A DNA stretch of 64,000 nt from Aureococcus anophagefferens (lineage: Eukaryota; Sar; Pelagophyceae; Pelagomonadales; Pelagomonadaceae). The stretch covers positions 2,080,431 through 2,144,430 of the forward strand of contig NW_008705562.1 in NCBI RefSeq assembly GCF_000186865.1, written 5' to 3'. Made by a program: the position numbers and the translations under genes. The notes under the pieces are model-generated. The model was given only the letters and a program-made list of their open reading frames with translations, was not told the origin of the DNA and did no database searches. This document shows, piece after piece, positions 40,988-50,462 of this stretch (position 1 is the stretch's first letter; each line of letters opens with the position of its first letter).

Positions 40988-42862
40988 CTAGACGACCGTC
41001 AGCGCGGGCTCGCGCCGCGGCGGCCGCGGGAGGAGCGGGTTCTCGAGGTCCGAGTCGCCGCGGCGGCGGCGGCGGGCCCCGTCGTCGTGTTCGCGCGGCG
41101 CCGTCTGCGCCGCGGGCAGGAACCGCTTGAAGAAGCCGCCCGCGCGCGTCGGGTGGCACGAGCCGCCGAGGACCGCGGGCGCGGCGCCGTCGCGGCGCCG
41201 CCGCCGCGCGCGGCCGCCGCGGAAGCAGCGCCGGTAGCACTCGCGGAGCCCCAAGAACGCCGCGAAGAGGGCCACGTAGGCCGTCGTGCAGAGCCAGAAC
41301 GTGCGGTAGGCGAGCGGGTTGTTCTCCTCGGGGATGTCGTTGAAGTTCATGCCGTAGACGCCCGTCATGAACTGCATGGGCAGGAAGATGCAGGTCACGA
41401 CGGTCAGCGCGTACATGGTGCGGTCCATGCGCCGCTGGTGGAAGCGCTCGAACTCGTCGTCGAGCACCTCGCACTCGCGCAGCAGCGCGTTGAAGTCGTC
41501 CTGGAGCTCCTCGACGTTGTCGACGGCGTCGCGGACGAACGAGTTGTAGCGGTCGCCCAGGAGCGCGTCCTTGTCGTCGATGAGCTTCGTCAGCAGGCGG
41601 TGCAGGGGCTTGGCCAGCCGGCTCAGCCGCTCCAGGTCGAGCTTGAGCGCCCGGAGCTCGCCGAGGTCCGACTGGTAGCCGGACGACCGGAGCTCCCCGC
41701 GCTGCGCCGCGACGGCGCGGTGGAAGGCCGCGGCGACGGGGAACGTCGAGTCGACGACGGCGTCCAAGATGCGGTAGGCGAGGAAGGGCGCGCCCTCCTC
41801 GCGGAGCTTCGTGTAGCTCTTCCGCAGCTCGGCGCGCACGCGGCCGCTCCAGTGGCGCGGCGCGCGCTCGTCGGCGAAGGTCACGAGCGTGTCGCCGCCG
41901 CGCAGGGGGACGAAGATGGACACGTTGTGGATGGCGATGGCCGGCGTGAGGCCCGAGTCCTCCGGCGCCGCCGCGCCGACGCGGAACACGGGCGCGACGA
42001 TGTGGAGGTGCTCCGCGTAGCGCTCCGCCTTGGGCCGCTGCGACTGGGTGAGGGCGTCCTCGAGGGCCAGCGGGTGGAGCCCGAACTTGACGCCCAGCAG
42101 CTTCAGCGCCGCCTCGCCGCCGCGCGCCTCGATCCACCGCGTCCGCGCCCAGTCCGCCTTCCCCGACCGCAGGAACTCGCGCGTGCCCCGGAACTCGCCG
42201 GCCGTGCACGTGTTGTCGCTAAAGTCCGTGACGCTGTAGCTCACGGGGAGGTCGCCGCAGCCCGCCGGCGGCAGGAGCTGGTCGTACATGAGCGACCGCG
42301 CCGCGTCGACGAACGCCGCGAAGTCGACCTGGCGCTCGAGGTCCTGCGCCTCCGGGGCCTCGTCCCCGAAGGGCGGCGGGCGGGGCCACTCGAGGGACCG
42401 CGCCCGCGGCGACTCGGGCGCGGGCGGGGGCGACGCCTGCGCCCGCGACCCCTCGCGCAGCGACCCGACGGACGACGACCGCGGGCCGCCCAGCCCGTAC
42501 TTCGTGAGCGTCGGGTAGACCTCCCCGAAGGAGATGCGCCCGTCGGCGTCCTGGTCCGCGCGCATGAAGATGGTCCGCAGCCGCTCGTGGGACAGCGACC
42601 ACCATTCCTCCAGCTCGAGCTCCTCGCGCTCGAGCTCCCCGAAGGCCGACTCGGCGCGCGTGCCCTTGGCCTTCCACAGCTCGCTCGGCACGCTCCAGGA
42701 CCGCGCCGTCGTCCCGGGCGAGGGAGGCCGCGGCGGCGGCCGCGGCGACTCGTGCGGCGGCATGTCACCGGCGGGCCGCCATTCTGGGCGTGAAGCAGGC
42801 GCGCCGGGGCTGCCGAAAAAGGGGCTCTTTACGCTTTCACTCTTGTTTTTGGCCGGGTTCAA
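40988..42862 (-). CDS. CorA-type Mg2+ channel with N-terminal EF-hand
   Basis: 624 residues from the most upstream Met; a second candidate start (MPPHESPRPPP) is at 42763. An EF-hand loop (DQDADGRISFGEVY) lies before the CorA domain. The CorA part has FGLHPLALEDALTQSQRPK, a long helix region ending with RMDRTMYALTVVTCIFLPMQFMTGVYGMNFND: the GMN signature at the end of TM1, and then TM2 (YVALFAAFLGLRE). The tail is Arg-rich. CorA proteins form pentameric Mg2+ channels; the EF-hand suggests Ca2+ modulation, which is inference. The 5' region is shared with the divergent PHD-oxygenase gene. Confidence 0.92.
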   Translation of the reverse strand: MNPAKNKSESVKSPFFGSPGAPASRPEWRPAGDMPPHESPRPPPRPPSPGTTARSWSVPSELWKAKGTRAESAFGELEREELELEEWWSLSHERLRTIFMRADQDADGRISFGEVYPTLTKYGLGGPRSSSVGSLREGSRAQASPPPAPESPRARSLEWPRPPPFGDEAPEAQDLERQVDFAAFVDAARSLMYDQLLPPAGCGDLPVSYSVTDFSDNTCTAGEFRGTREFLRSGKADWARTRWIEARGGEAALKLLGVKFGLHPLALEDALTQSQRPKAERYAEHLHIVAPVFRVGAAAPEDSGLTPAIAIHNVSIFVPLRGGDTLVTFADERAPRHWSGRVRAELRKSYTKLREEGAPFLAYRILDAVVDSTFPVAAAFHRAVAAQRGELRSSGYQSDLGELRALKLDLERLSRLAKPLHRLLTKLIDDKDALLGDRYNSFVRDAVDNVEELQDDFNALLRECEVLDDEFERFHQRRMDRTMYALTVVTCIFLPMQFMTGVYGMNFNDIPEENNPLAYRTFWLCTTAYVALFAAFLGLRECYRRCFRGGRARRRRRDGAAPAVLGGSCHPTRAGGFFKRFLPAAQTAPREHDDGARRRRRGDSDLENPLLPRPPRREPALTVV

Positions 42863-42904
42863 GCGCTCTGCATCATCCCCACGGTGCCGTGGCGAAGTCT
42901 CGGC

Positions 42905-44035
42905 ATGGTCCTAATGGGCTACTGCGACGCCTGCCGCGGCCTGCCGTCGCACACCAATCCGCTGATCGCCTGCGCGTCGTGCCCGCGGCGCTTCCACGCG
43001 GCCTGCGCCGGCGTCGACGTCGACGCCGCGACGCAGGCCGCACCCTGGTCCTGCGACTCCTGCGCGCCGCCGCCGACGCCGCCGCCGACGCCGCCGCCCG
43101 TCGCCGTCGTCGACCTGAGCGACGGCTCCGCCGTCGCGGCGCACGCGCCGGCGCTCGCGGCGGCGCTCCTCGGCGTCGGCGCCGTGCAGCTGATCCTGCC
43201 GCCGGCGCTCGCGGCGCTCAACGCGCGCGCGTTCGAGCTCTGGGCCGAGTTCTTGGCCAAGCCGGAGGCCTACAAGGCCGCGTTCGCCATCGCCGACGGC
43301 GCCGTCGCCGACGGCTACCACGCGGTCGGCGCCGTCGCGCCGTACTACAACGCGCACCGGTCCGGCGTCATCTACGAGGGCGACGCGCTCGCGCCGCTCC
43401 TCGCGGGCGTCGACTTCGAGGCCCGCGTCGCCGAGTGGCGCGACGCCTGCCGGGCGCTCGCGGCGGACGTCCTCGACGCCGTCGCGGGCGAGCGCGGCGC
43501 GCCGCGGGGGCCGTTCGCGGCGGGCGGCGCCTTCGACGCGCGGCGGGGCGGCCAGTTCCACGTGAAGCGGACGCACTGCGCCGCGGCGGACGGCGCCGTG
43601 CTGCTGCCGCCGCACCGGGACCCGAGCCTGCTGTCCATGGTGAACCACGTCGCGCCGTCGCCCGTGGCCCCGGGCGGCGCGGGGCTGGAGATCTACGGCG
43701 GCGGACGCTACCGGCCCATCGCCGTCGCGGGCGTCGGCGTCTGCACGATCCTGGCCGGCAGCCTCTTGGCGTCCGTGCTGCCGGGCGTCGTCAGCCCGAA
43801 GCACCGCATCGTCGCGACCTTCGACGCGGACACGCCGCGGCTCGCGGCGACGTTCTTCTTCCAGCCGCGCGACGACGCGCGGATCTGCGACCTCCGCGCG
43901 CCGGAGAAGGCGCGCCGCGGCGCGCCGACCTACGCCCAGTGGCGGAAGAAAGCCTACGGCCGCTACTACAAGGCGACGCAGAGCCGCCTCGCGAAGCTGG
44001 AGGCGCGGGAGGAGCTGCGGTCGCAGTCGCGATAA
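42905..44035 (+). CDS. PHD finger fused to 2-oxoglutarate/Fe(II) oxygenase
   Basis: 376 residues. Residues 7-53 are a complete C4HC3 PHD finger (C7, C10, C23, C26, H31, C34, C50, C53). After a Pro-rich linker the double-stranded beta-helix oxygenase domain shows H237-x-D239 in LLPPHRDPSLLSM, distal H300 in VVSPKHRIVATF and R312 in PRLAATFFFQPR (2-oxoglutarate contact), with the isopenicillin-N-synthase-like layout. PHD fingers read histone tails, so a chromatin-directed hydroxylase or demethylase is plausible but unproven. The first ATG that keeps the PHD complete is used as start. Confidence 0.88.
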   Translation: MVLMGYCDACRGLPSHTNPLIACASCPRRFHAACAGVDVDAATQAAPWSCDSCAPPPTPPPTPPPVAVVDLSDGSAVAAHAPALAAALLGVGAVQLILPPALAALNARAFELWAEFLAKPEAYKAAFAIADGAVADGYHAVGAVAPYYNAHRSGVIYEGDALAPLLAGVDFEARVAEWRDACRALAADVLDAVAGERGAPRGPFAAGGAFDARRGGQFHVKRTHCAAADGAVLLPPHRDPSLLSMVNHVAPSPVAPGGAGLEIYGGGRYRPIAVAGVGVCTILAGSLLASVLPGVVSPKHRIVATFDADTPRLAATFFFQPRDDARICDLRAPEKARRGAPTYAQWRKKAYGRYYKATQSRLAKLEAREELRSQSR

Positions 44036-44047
44036 CGCTACGTCCGA

Positions 44048-44912
44048 CTAGAACGCGGCGCCGCCCGGCGCGACGACCTGGGCCTGGAGCACGGCGAGGG
44101 GCGCCGCGGCGGGCACGTGCCAGCCGTACTCGAGCTTCTGGCCCGCCGCGTCGACGGCGTAGATCCGGGGCGCGGGCTCGCGGCCGTCCTCGTCGACGCG
44201 CCAGCCCGTCGCCGACGGGTAGTCGAGGCAGCAGGCCGAGCTGTAGAGGTCGCCCGCGTTCTCCTCGAGCTTGTCCTTGTCGCCGATGAACCAGTTGTAG
44301 CGGTTCGTCCGCGCGCGGACGAGCACGTATTGTCCCATGCGGTAGAGCCTACCAAGCATGACGGTGACGAATTCTCATCGTTTTCCCACCCCACATCTCT
44401 CAAAAATCGTCACGGCCACAGGACGCTGGGTAGAGCGGCGAACCGTCGTGCGTGCCCTCGCGCGCGTACTGGCCGTTGCACGGCGCGTAGCCCGCCCCTT
44501 CGACGACGAAGGCCGCGGGGCCCTCGTCGATGGCCCGGAAGCAGGGCACTGGCTCACACCCTTTGGGGCCCGCGTCCCAGCCGAAGAGCGGCGGCAGCCG
44601 GGTATCGTCGCCGTCGAGCTGGCGGTAGTAGTCGCCGCCGTCCCAGAGCTCGTCGAGCTTGTCCTCGTGGACGATGCACCAGCCGCCGGAGTAGCGCACG
44701 AGCCACAGACCGGGCTGCTCGAAGTGCTCGTAGTACGGCTTGAGGCCGACGTCGAGGTTCGCGAGCCCGCCGCGGACGTAGACGCCATTGACGACGGGGT
44801 TCCCGGCGCCCGTGACCTCGTAGCCATAGACGCCGGCGCCGGTGACGACGCGCACCTCCATCTCTTCGAGGAGCTGCTCGTCGGCCTTTTCGGAGCTCGC
44901 GGCGCTGCCCAT
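44048..44912 (-). CDS. Myristoylation-motif protein with 'GAG-NG-Y' repeats
   Basis: Best model complement(44048-44348, 44425-44912), 262 residues; a 76-nt intron (GTCCTG...GGTAG) joins SPLYPA to LYRMGQYVLVR so that the repeat period is kept. An alternative 40-nt intron (44374-44413) is also in frame. The N-terminus MGSAAS fits an N-myristoylation signal. Two repeats of the pattern 'VxGAGxxxxNGxYxxxGxxxxxPxYxxxxxxxLxRxxxxWxI' are visible (VTGAGNPVVNGVYVRG; VEGAGYAPCNGQYARE). This module occurs in uncharacterised algal and ciliate proteins; function unknown. Likely membrane-associated and cytosolic. Confidence 0.7.
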
Positions 44913-44931
44913 CGTTACAGCTGTGCTTGGG

Positions 44932-45069
44932 CGCGTCGCAACCGCGGTTCAGGAGGCAATTTGGCAGCTCGCAGCCGTATGCTAGGAGGCAATTGCGGCG
45001 CGTTGACAACCGCGTGTTCAGGAGGTAAATTTGTAGCTCGCAGCCGTATGTTCAGAAGCAATTGCCGCG
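44932..45069. repeat. 68-bp tandem duplication in a bidirectional promoter region
   Basis: Copies about 44932-44999 and 45000-45069 share the words GTTCAGGAGG, AGCTCGCAGCCGTATG and AGCAATTG/GGCAATTG. Each copy itself contains an AGGAGGCAATT-like internal repeat. It lies between the divergent starts at 44912 and 45165 and is AT-richer than the genes, so it may hold paired regulatory sites. Confidence 0.88.
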
Positions 45070-45164
45070 TCCATGTGTGGATGGCGCTAAAACGAACGGC
45101 AACTTGGTCAACCTTTGCATTCTCTAATTGTGGTCAACAAGCATGGACCCCTAAAAGAGCACCC

Positions 45165-47177
45165 ATGGGCTCCTCGTTCAAGGACTTTGTGCGCGCGCGC
45201 CAGGCCCAAAAGGCCGGCGCGGCGGCGCCGCCGCCGGAGCGCGGCCTCGTCGCCGCCGGACCCGGGTCGCGCGTCCCGCAGTTCGTCGGCGGCGGCGGCG
45301 GCGCGCCACCGAACGCGACGAGCAGCCCCGCGAAGGCCCGGCGCGCGGCGGCGAGCCCGACGACGAGCATCACGACCTTCGCCGCGGCGCTGCGCGCCGT
45401 CGCGGAGGCCTTGAAATCGGCCGAGGCGGCGCCGGCGCACGGGCCCCTGGCGACGTGCGTCGGCGAGCGGGGCCTCGAGCGGCGCCTCGGCAACGTCGTC
45501 GGCGCGCGCGAGGCGTTCGTCGACGCCGCGGCGCGCGCGTGGCGGCCGCCGGAGCGCGGCGCCTGCGACGGTGAGACCTGCGGCGTCTGCGGCGTCGCGC
45601 TCGCGACGTCCGGCGGCCGCGAGGACGTCCGCGCCGTGGACCGCGACGACCCGGAGGGCTGGGAGGAGCCGCACCGCGCGCCGTCGCGCCCGGCGCCGGT
45701 CCACGCCTGCGACAACCGGCTCTGCCGCTTCGCGCTCCACCTCGGCGGCGGCTGGCGGCGCCTGAGCGAGGCCGCGCGGCGCGACGGCCGCGTCGACGAG
45801 AGCTTCAAGCTCGGCTGGGCGGCGCTGACCTGCGGCGTCGCGGCCTTCGAGGGGTCGCGGTTCCACTACGGCGTCGCGGAGCTCCTCGAGAGCTGCAAGA
45901 TCGACAACTTCCAGCAGTACGCGGCGCTGCTCTTCTTCCGCTACCTCCGCGCGCGGCCCGCGGACCCGCGCGCGGCGCTCTGCTTCGCCCTCGCGGCGCG
46001 GGAGCGCGCCGCGGCGTCGCCCGGCGACGCGGGCCTCGCCGGGGCGGCGGCGGGCCACGTCGCCCTCGCGTTCCGCCGCTTCGCGGGTCGCGGCGGCCGC
46101 GAGCTCGAGCGGTGCGCGCTCGTCGCGGCCGCGGCGGCCCTCGGGCCCGGCGGCGCGGACGCGTTCCTCGCGGACCGGGCGGCGGCGCGACGCACGTTGG
46201 CGACGCAGGCGCTCGGCTGCTGCGCCCAGGTGCTCGCGCGCAAGGGCGCGCCCCCGAACGTGAACCAGATCGCGAACAAGGTCGAGCTCGCCAAGTTCGA
46301 CCTGCGGGCCGTGCCGCCGACGTTGGTCGTCGGCGCCGAGCCCCTCGATCCCAAGTGCCTCACGCGGCCGACCTGGGTCGTGCCGGCGGCGGCGGAGTTG
46401 CGGTCCGCGGTCCGGGCGTGGCTCGACGCGAACGGCCTCGCGGGCCACCGATCCTGGTTCATGAAGGCGGCGTCCGTGGAGTACGGCGCGGGCGTCGAAC
46501 CGCTCGACGTGCCCGCGGACGCGCTCGCGGACGCGGCGCGCGCGCGGATCCTCGCGGCCGTCGACGGTGGCGACGCGCGCGACTGCAAGTGGGTGCTCCA
46601 GCCGGCCGTGGCGCCGGCGCTCGTCGAGGGGAAGAAGGTGTCCGTGCGGGTCTACCTCCTGCTGACGCGCGCGCGCGGCCGCGACGCGCCGTTCCTCTAC
46701 GGCGAGGGTCTGGTGAGCCGCGCGCGCGACGCGCACGGGTCGGGCACCAAGGCCGCGGCCGTCGTCCACGGCGGCGAGGGCGAGCACATGGACGCGTTGA
46801 GCGACGTGTCCGACGCCTACTGGCCCGCGATCCGCGCGGCGACGCGCGAGCTCCTCGGCGCCGGGTCCGCCAAGCTCTGGGAGCGCGCGGCGGCGGGCTG
46901 CGACTACTGGACGCTGCTGGGCCTGGACTTTTTGCCCGCGAGCGACGGGAAGCTCTGGCTCCTCGAGGCGAACACGGGGCCGCGGCTCTGGTTCGACGAG
47001 GCCCGCGCGGCGGGCCCGCGCGACGACGCGCCGCCGCCGTCCGCGTCCCTCGCGCGCGTCGACGCGCGCGTCACGCGGCCGCTGCTCCTCGACCTCGCGG
47101 AGCTCCTCGCCCACCTGCGCGTCGACGGCGGCCCGCCGCCGTCCCCGGCGAACGCGTGGCGCGCGCTCGATGTGTAG
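45165..47177 (+). CDS. Tubulin-tyrosine-ligase-like (TTLL) protein
   Basis: 670 residues. The C-terminal half (about 400-650) matches the TTL ATP-grasp domain: SWFMKAASVEYGAG, CKWVLQPAVAPALVEGKKVSVRVYLLLT (the 'KwVlQ-y---P-L--g-KfdiR-y-L' block), FLYGEGLVSRA and LGLDFLPASDGKLWLLEANTGP (acidic Mg ligands and the E-x-N motif). The N-terminal half holds a MYND/zinc-like Cys cluster (CDGETCGVCG) and is otherwise unassigned. TTLLs add Tyr, Glu or Gly to tubulin or other proteins; the amino acid added is unknown. The stop codon abuts the stop of the gene on the other strand with no spacer. Confidence 0.83.
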   Translation: MGSSFKDFVRARQAQKAGAAAPPPERGLVAAGPGSRVPQFVGGGGGAPPNATSSPAKARRAAASPTTSITTFAAALRAVAEALKSAEAAPAHGPLATCVGERGLERRLGNVVGAREAFVDAAARAWRPPERGACDGETCGVCGVALATSGGREDVRAVDRDDPEGWEEPHRAPSRPAPVHACDNRLCRFALHLGGGWRRLSEAARRDGRVDESFKLGWAALTCGVAAFEGSRFHYGVAELLESCKIDNFQQYAALLFFRYLRARPADPRAALCFALAARERAAASPGDAGLAGAAAGHVALAFRRFAGRGGRELERCALVAAAAALGPGGADAFLADRAAARRTLATQALGCCAQVLARKGAPPNVNQIANKVELAKFDLRAVPPTLVVGAEPLDPKCLTRPTWVVPAAAELRSAVRAWLDANGLAGHRSWFMKAASVEYGAGVEPLDVPADALADAARARILAAVDGGDARDCKWVLQPAVAPALVEGKKVSVRVYLLLTRARGRDAPFLYGEGLVSRARDAHGSGTKAAAVVHGGEGEHMDALSDVSDAYWPAIRAATRELLGAGSAKLWERAAAGCDYWTLLGLDFLPASDGKLWLLEANTGPRLWFDEARAAGPRDDAPPPSASLARVDARVTRPLLLDLAELLAHLRVDGGPPPSPANAWRALDV

Positions 47178-47636
47178 CTAGCCCTTATCCGTGACGCGCT
47201 TGATGAGGTCCCGCGTCTGCTCCGGGGAGAGCGAGCCCGCGCGCGAGTCCCCGTCCGCGGTCGGCTCCGCGTCCTCCGGCGGCGCGCGGCCCGTGTGGAA
47301 CGAGTAGAGCGCCGTCGACGCCGTCGACAGCTTCTCCGACAGCGTCTTCGTCTTCGTCTCCGCGATCATCGCGTGCAGCGCCGCGCGCTGCTCCGCGGCG
47401 CGCGCGTCCATCTCCGCCTGGCGCAGCCGCGGGATGCGCGCGGCCTCCTCGCGGCTCCGCTGGAGCCGCTCGTCGCGGCCGGGCAGGATCTCCGTGCCGG
47501 CCAGCAGCACGCCGCCGACGACGAGGCTGCCGGAGAGCGCGAGGAAGGTCGCCTGCCTCGGCGGGAGGCGCAGGAACGCCGCCCAGGCCTGCTGGCACTC
47601 CTTGGCCGTCCGCATGAGCATGCCGTGGGCGCGCAT
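47178..47636 (-). CDS. Small single-pass membrane protein with coiled coil
   Basis: 152 residues from MRAHGMLMRT. A transmembrane segment (TFLALSGSLVVGGVLLAGTEIL) is followed by a charged helix rich in Arg, Glu and Ala (DERLQRSREEAARI...RAAEQRAALHAMIAE) likely to form a coiled coil, then an acidic Ser/Asp tail. No family recognised. Start chosen because upstream codons look non-coding. Confidence 0.6.
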   Translation of the reverse strand: MRAHGMLMRTAKECQQAWAAFLRLPPRQATFLALSGSLVVGGVLLAGTEILPGRDERLQRSREEAARIPRLRQAEMDARAAEQRAALHAMIAETKTKTLSEKLSTASTALYSFHTGRAPPEDAEPTADGDSRAGSLSPEQTRDLIKRVTDKG

Positions 47637-47939
47637 CGTGTGCGAAGTTGCGATTTTGAGCTGTGCACGTGCGAGGGGGGCTGCACGCTGCCGGAAGCTC
47701 CCGAATCGCGTGTGTGAACGCTTGTCTTCGGCGCCCGCTGCTAGCACATGCCAGAGCTGAGAACTGCGCGGGCCCGGAGAGCAAAGCAACATTGGCCTGA
47801 GCCACGGCATCATCTCCGTGCCGGCCGACCCGCGCACGGCGTCGAGCGCCGGCGCAGCGTCGGACGCCATCTCCGCTTCGAGCACCGCGTCGGCAACAGC
47901 GTCGAGCGTCGACTAACACACGCGACACCCAACACACCC
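47637..47939. other. Divergent intergenic region
   Basis: About 300 bp between two divergent small membrane-protein genes. A purine-rich GAGGGGGGCTG stretch is near 47674 and ACACACGCGACACCCAACACACCC precedes the ATG at 47940. No gene seen. Confidence 0.4.
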
Positions 47940-48188
47940 ATGGGCCGCCGCATCGCGTCCGACGGCTCGATCGTCGGCGACGACTCCGCGGACGCCGGCG
48001 GCCACGCGTGGTACTTCATCGTGCCCTTCGTCGCCGCGCTCGTCTTCGGCGTCCAGGGCCTCGTCGTCGCCGGCGTCGCCTCGGCGGTGCTCTACTCGAG
48101 GCGGCGAAGCGCCGCGGCGTCGAGCGCGCCGTCGGCGGACAGAGTGCACGGCATGGCGGACCTGCCGAAGGAGGCCGCGGGCGGGTGA
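47940..48188 (+). CDS. Small hypothetical transmembrane protein
   Basis: 82 residues. One membrane segment (WYFIVPFVAALVFGVQGLVV) runs into a short second hydrophobic stretch (AGVASAVLYS) and a basic Arg cluster (RRR). The N-terminus has an Asp/Ser patch. No family recognised. Support is codon structure, a hydrophobic pattern and position. Confidence 0.5.
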   Translation: MGRRIASDGSIVGDDSADAGGHAWYFIVPFVAALVFGVQGLVVAGVASAVLYSRRRSAAASSAPSADRVHGMADLPKEAAGG

Positions 48189-48338
48189 TGCGCGTAGGCG
48201 CGGCGCCGCCCGCGCCGCGACCTCGAGGCGCCGACCCCCCCCCGCGCGCGCGCGACGTGACGGACCGCGGCCCTCCGGAGCCGCCGCGATCCCGAAAAAG
48301 CGCGCGCGTCCGAGCGCGTAAGGACCTCTCTGTGTAGA

Positions 48339-50436
48339 TTAGAGGCCGTAGTCCGCGCACGTGCAGTTGTCCTCCTCGGGCGCCTCGGTCGCCGCCGCGC
48401 GCTTGGCCACGCTGCAGTCGACGGAGATCCAGCACGAGTGGCCGCGGCACATGTAGCCCGGCCGCTGCGGGTCGCAGGAAGCCTCCTTGAGCCGCGCCCA
48501 GGGGTTGTCGCCCTTGCGGCGGCACTTGGGCTCCGCGTAGCACGCGTCCTTGGGCCCGCCGCAGGCGACGCCCTGGCTCAGGCACACGCGCTTGCCGTCG
48601 CCCCGGCCGAGGAGGCGCCGCCCGCGCCGCGCGGGCCCGTCGGAGCGAGGCGCGTCGCCGGGGAGCTCGTCGACGCGGGCCTGGAACGCGGCGCAGGCCG
48701 GCGGGAAGTCGTAGCCGAGGCAGACGAAGTCGTGCGCGAGCGTCGCGCACAGGAGCGCCAACACGTCCGGCGCGGCCTCGAGCGCCGCGAGCAGCGCGGA
48801 TTCGGACGGCGCGCCGCCGGCCTCGGCGTCGCCGTCCTCGGCGACGGCCCGGAGGCACTCGCCCGCGACGGCCTCGATGCGCTCCGTGCGCTTCTTCGCG
48901 CCCGTCGCGTTCGACGGCGCCGCCGCGTTCGCCATGAGCGCCTCGTAGCGGAAGACCTTGAAGTGGGCGAAGCCGGCCTTGCCGCCGCGCGCGGCGGCCT
49001 GGAGCAGGGAGCTCTGGGACCGCACGCGCTCGTCGCCGGGGAAGCGGCGCAGGCACGCGAAGTCCGCCGCGTAGGCCCGGACGAGGTCGCCGAGGTCCGC
49101 GTCGTGTCGCGACGCCGCGTAGGCCGTCAGCGGCCACGTCGCCTGCCGCGCGGCGTCGGCGAGCGTCGGCGCGCCGTCCGGCGCGTCGAAGAGGCGCCGG
49201 AGCGTCTCGCGCATGCCGCTGACGAAGCGCGCGAGGGGCTCGCGGACGACGGCGCCGAGGACGGCGCTCGCGCCGCGGTTCCGCTCGCCGCCGGGCCGGA
49301 GCTCGTAGGTCAGGCCCCTCTTCTCCACGCAGGCGACGAAGGCGGGCGAGACGAGGAGCTCGTCGGCGACGCCGGGCAGCCGCGCGAGCTCGAGCGTGAT
49401 CATGCCGTCGAGCACGGAGAGCCGCGCGCGGCGGCCCGCGTCCTCGGACCGGAACGCGCGCGCGGCGAAGGCCCGCTCCTGGCGCACGGACGCCGCGCAG
49501 ATGGCGAGGCGCGGCCAGCCGCGGCACTCGCCGCACCGCGCGACCTGGGCGCGCTCCGCCGCCGGCGCGGGCCCCGGGGCCCCGGGACCNNNNNNNNNNN
49601 NNNNNNNNNNNNNNNNNNNNNNNNNNNNNNNNNNNNNNNTCGCTCTCGTCGAAGGCCAACAGCCGCCGGCCCCCGCGGTTCCGGCGCCGGGCCCCCGGGC
49701 CCCGGGGCTTGCGCCGGTAGCGGAGCGTGCCGAGGTGCTGGCCCGCGACCGCGGCCGCGGCCGCGGCCTCGGCGACGGTCGGCTCCGCGGCCGCCGCGAC
49801 CTTGGCCGACGCGACGTTCGCGGGCCGGAGGGGCGCGGCGCCGGCGTGGATGAGGTCCCGCGCGATGGCCTCGAGCGCGGCGCTGCGCGCCTCGGGCTCG
49901 AAGGGGCACGCCGCGCCCGCCGCGCGGAACGACTCCGCGGCGGCGGCGACGGCGCGGTGCGTCGCGTCCGGCAGCGCCGCGGCCGCCGCCGCGCGGGCGC
50001 CGCCCGGCGCCAGGAGCGACGCGCCGTGGGCCGCGAGCACGGGCGCCTCGGGGTAGTTGAGCGGGGCGGCGCCGCCGTCGCGCGGCCGCCGCGCGGCGCC
50101 GGACGCCGCGAGCGCCTCGAAGACGCGGAGCGCGGCGTCGGAGCCCCGGCTCGCGAGGGGCGTCGGCGCCGCGTGGTGCGGGACGATGGTCGACTTGTAG
50201 ACGTCGCCGCCGCTGCACTCGAAGAGCACGAGCGGCCGCTCGAGCCCCGCGTTGTCGAGCGTCGACCCGTAACCCTTCCGCCTCGCGCGGCACCGCGTCC
50301 GGCAGGCGACGGCGACGTCGTGGGGCCGCGCGCTCTTGAGGACCGTGTTGAAGACGTCGCCGCTCGAGCGCCGCTGCGTGAAGAGCGCCGGCCGCGCCGC
50401 GTACGCGGGCGCCGCGGGCCCCGCGAGCAGGAGCAT
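48339..50436 (-). CDS. Secreted sulfotransferase-like protein, split by an assembly gap
   Basis: Starts with a short signal peptide (MLLLAGPAAPAYA). The N-terminal half contains RPLVLFECSGGDVYKSTIVPHH. After the 50-N gap the reading frame differs, so the gap length is wrong or an intron lies there. Downstream, VVREPLARFVSGMRE matches the 3'-phosphate-binding 'R-P--RF-SG' motif of carbohydrate sulfotransferases and FKVFRYEALM is a plausible core strand. The C-terminus is Cys-rich (CLSQGVACGGPKDACY, then CRGHSCWISVDCS), as in secreted matrix proteins. I infer a PAPS-dependent Golgi sulfotransferase, with moderate certainty. Confidence 0.65.
49590..49639. other. Assembly gap (50 N) between GC-palindromic flanks
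   Basis: Flanked on the left by GGCCCCGGGGCCCCGGGACC and near the right edge by GCCCCCGGGCCCCGGGGC: long self-complementary GC tracts that would fold and block sequencing. The coding frame shifts across the gap. Confidence 0.9.
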
Positions 50437-50462
50437 GACGGCCTGGGCAGCACAAGGGTGAT

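Noticed and set aside
48100..48190. Selenoprotein reading of the small membrane gene through its TGA
   Set aside because: No downstream coding similarity and no SECIS-like structure evident; the TGA is an ordinary stop.
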